Origin: Streptomyces sp.
GTDB taxonomy: Bacteria > Actinomycetota > Actinomycetes > Streptomycetales > Streptomycetaceae
DNA length: 43,371 nt
Direction: 5' to 3'
Assembly (NCBI RefSeq): GCF_031181705.1
Contig: NZ_JAPSKN010000032.1
Location: forward strand, 1-43,371
Shown here: positions 43,250-43,371 of the stretch, in pieces
Layout of the letters: each line of letters starts with the position of its first letter
Position numbering within the stretch: the stretch's first letter is position 1
Program-made: the position numbers and the translations under genes
The notes under the pieces: model-generated
Database searches by the model: none
Told to the model about the DNA's origin: nothing
Seen by the model: only the letters and a program-made list of their open reading frames with translations

Positions 43250-43371
43250 CGGGGGCGGTTGTCAGGGGGCGCTGTCGAGAGGGCCGCGGCGCCGCTGCCG
43301 TCCGCGCGGGGAGCGTCCTGGGTCCGGCCGGGGGGCCGCGGGCTGCCGCTGGTGGCCTGAGCGGGCGGGGG
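43250..43371. other. Terminal 122 bases without a gene
   Basis: GC-rich sequence after the last stop. I see no gene, clear hairpin or promoter in it before the window ends. Confidence 0.5.

Overview
The window is high-GC (about 70%+), with GTG and TTG starts, ATGA/GTGA stop-start overlaps, apparent leaderless genes and Streptomyces-type intergenic repeats. Gene content (MsiK-style ABC sugar importer without its own ATPase, DUF3618/holin-type envelope pair, TerD, PhoP and SoxR-like operators) points to a Streptomyces chromosome, in a conserved core-to-semi-core region. The order tal-tkt / ctaB ... ctaA-ABC ... sufR-sufB-sufD-Rieske-sufC-sufS-sufU-sufT is a known actinobacterial synteny block that also occurs in Mycobacterium. 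All assignments come from reading the sequence and translations; no database search was run.

Layout. 1-8.8 kb: end of a pentose-phosphate operon (tal fragment, tkt) read leftward; ctaB rightward; a small conserved protein; an amidohydrolase-like protein; then leftward ctaA with a two-gene ABC exporter, and an AAC(3)-family acetyltransferase. 8.87-15.6 kb: the complete Suf iron-sulfur cluster operon with its SufR regulator, a SufR-type operator at a leaderless start, an iron-box-like palindrome upstream and a strong terminator. 15.6-19.2 kb: a membrane-anchored AbfB-domain protein, an SMR efflux protein plus TetR regulator behind a double palindrome, dapD, and a small secreted protein ending in a textbook terminator. 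19.2-23.1 kb: a second dapA, an unrecognised Cys-rich pair, a holin-like/DUF3618 envelope pair, and a two-domain ABM monooxygenase behind a SoxR box. 23.1-28.2 kb: a secreted nuclease/phosphatase, a 471-aa acidic protein of unknown function, and a Tat-exported PhoX/DUF839 protein behind a PHO box. 28.3-34.7 kb: GntR regulator plus ACC deaminase, DinB, VOC, LacI, TetR, a double TerD protein and a small conserved protein. 34.8-39.8 kb: a leftward DeoR / polyol-type ABC importer / zinc alcohol dehydrogenase operon. 40.1-43.25 kb: divergent uronate catabolism genes (uronate dehydrogenase versus keto-deoxyglucarate dehydratase plus an unrecognised Cys/His-rich protein).

How it works together. CtaB and CtaA make heme O and heme A for cytochrome oxidase. 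The Suf operon supplies Fe-S clusters under feedback by SufR and perhaps iron. DapA and DapD belong to the succinylase lysine/diaminopimelate route. Several small units have a visible regulator-operator logic (SufR, SoxR, PhoP, TetR-SMR, GntR-AcdS, DeoR-ABC). I see no phage, IS element, CRISPR array, tRNA or rRNA. The least explained items are the 387-aa protein at the right end, the 58/237-aa pair at 20.3-21.2 kb, the 471-aa protein at 25.2 kb, and two classes of dispersed Streptomyces repeats, one of which is carried in frame inside sufD.
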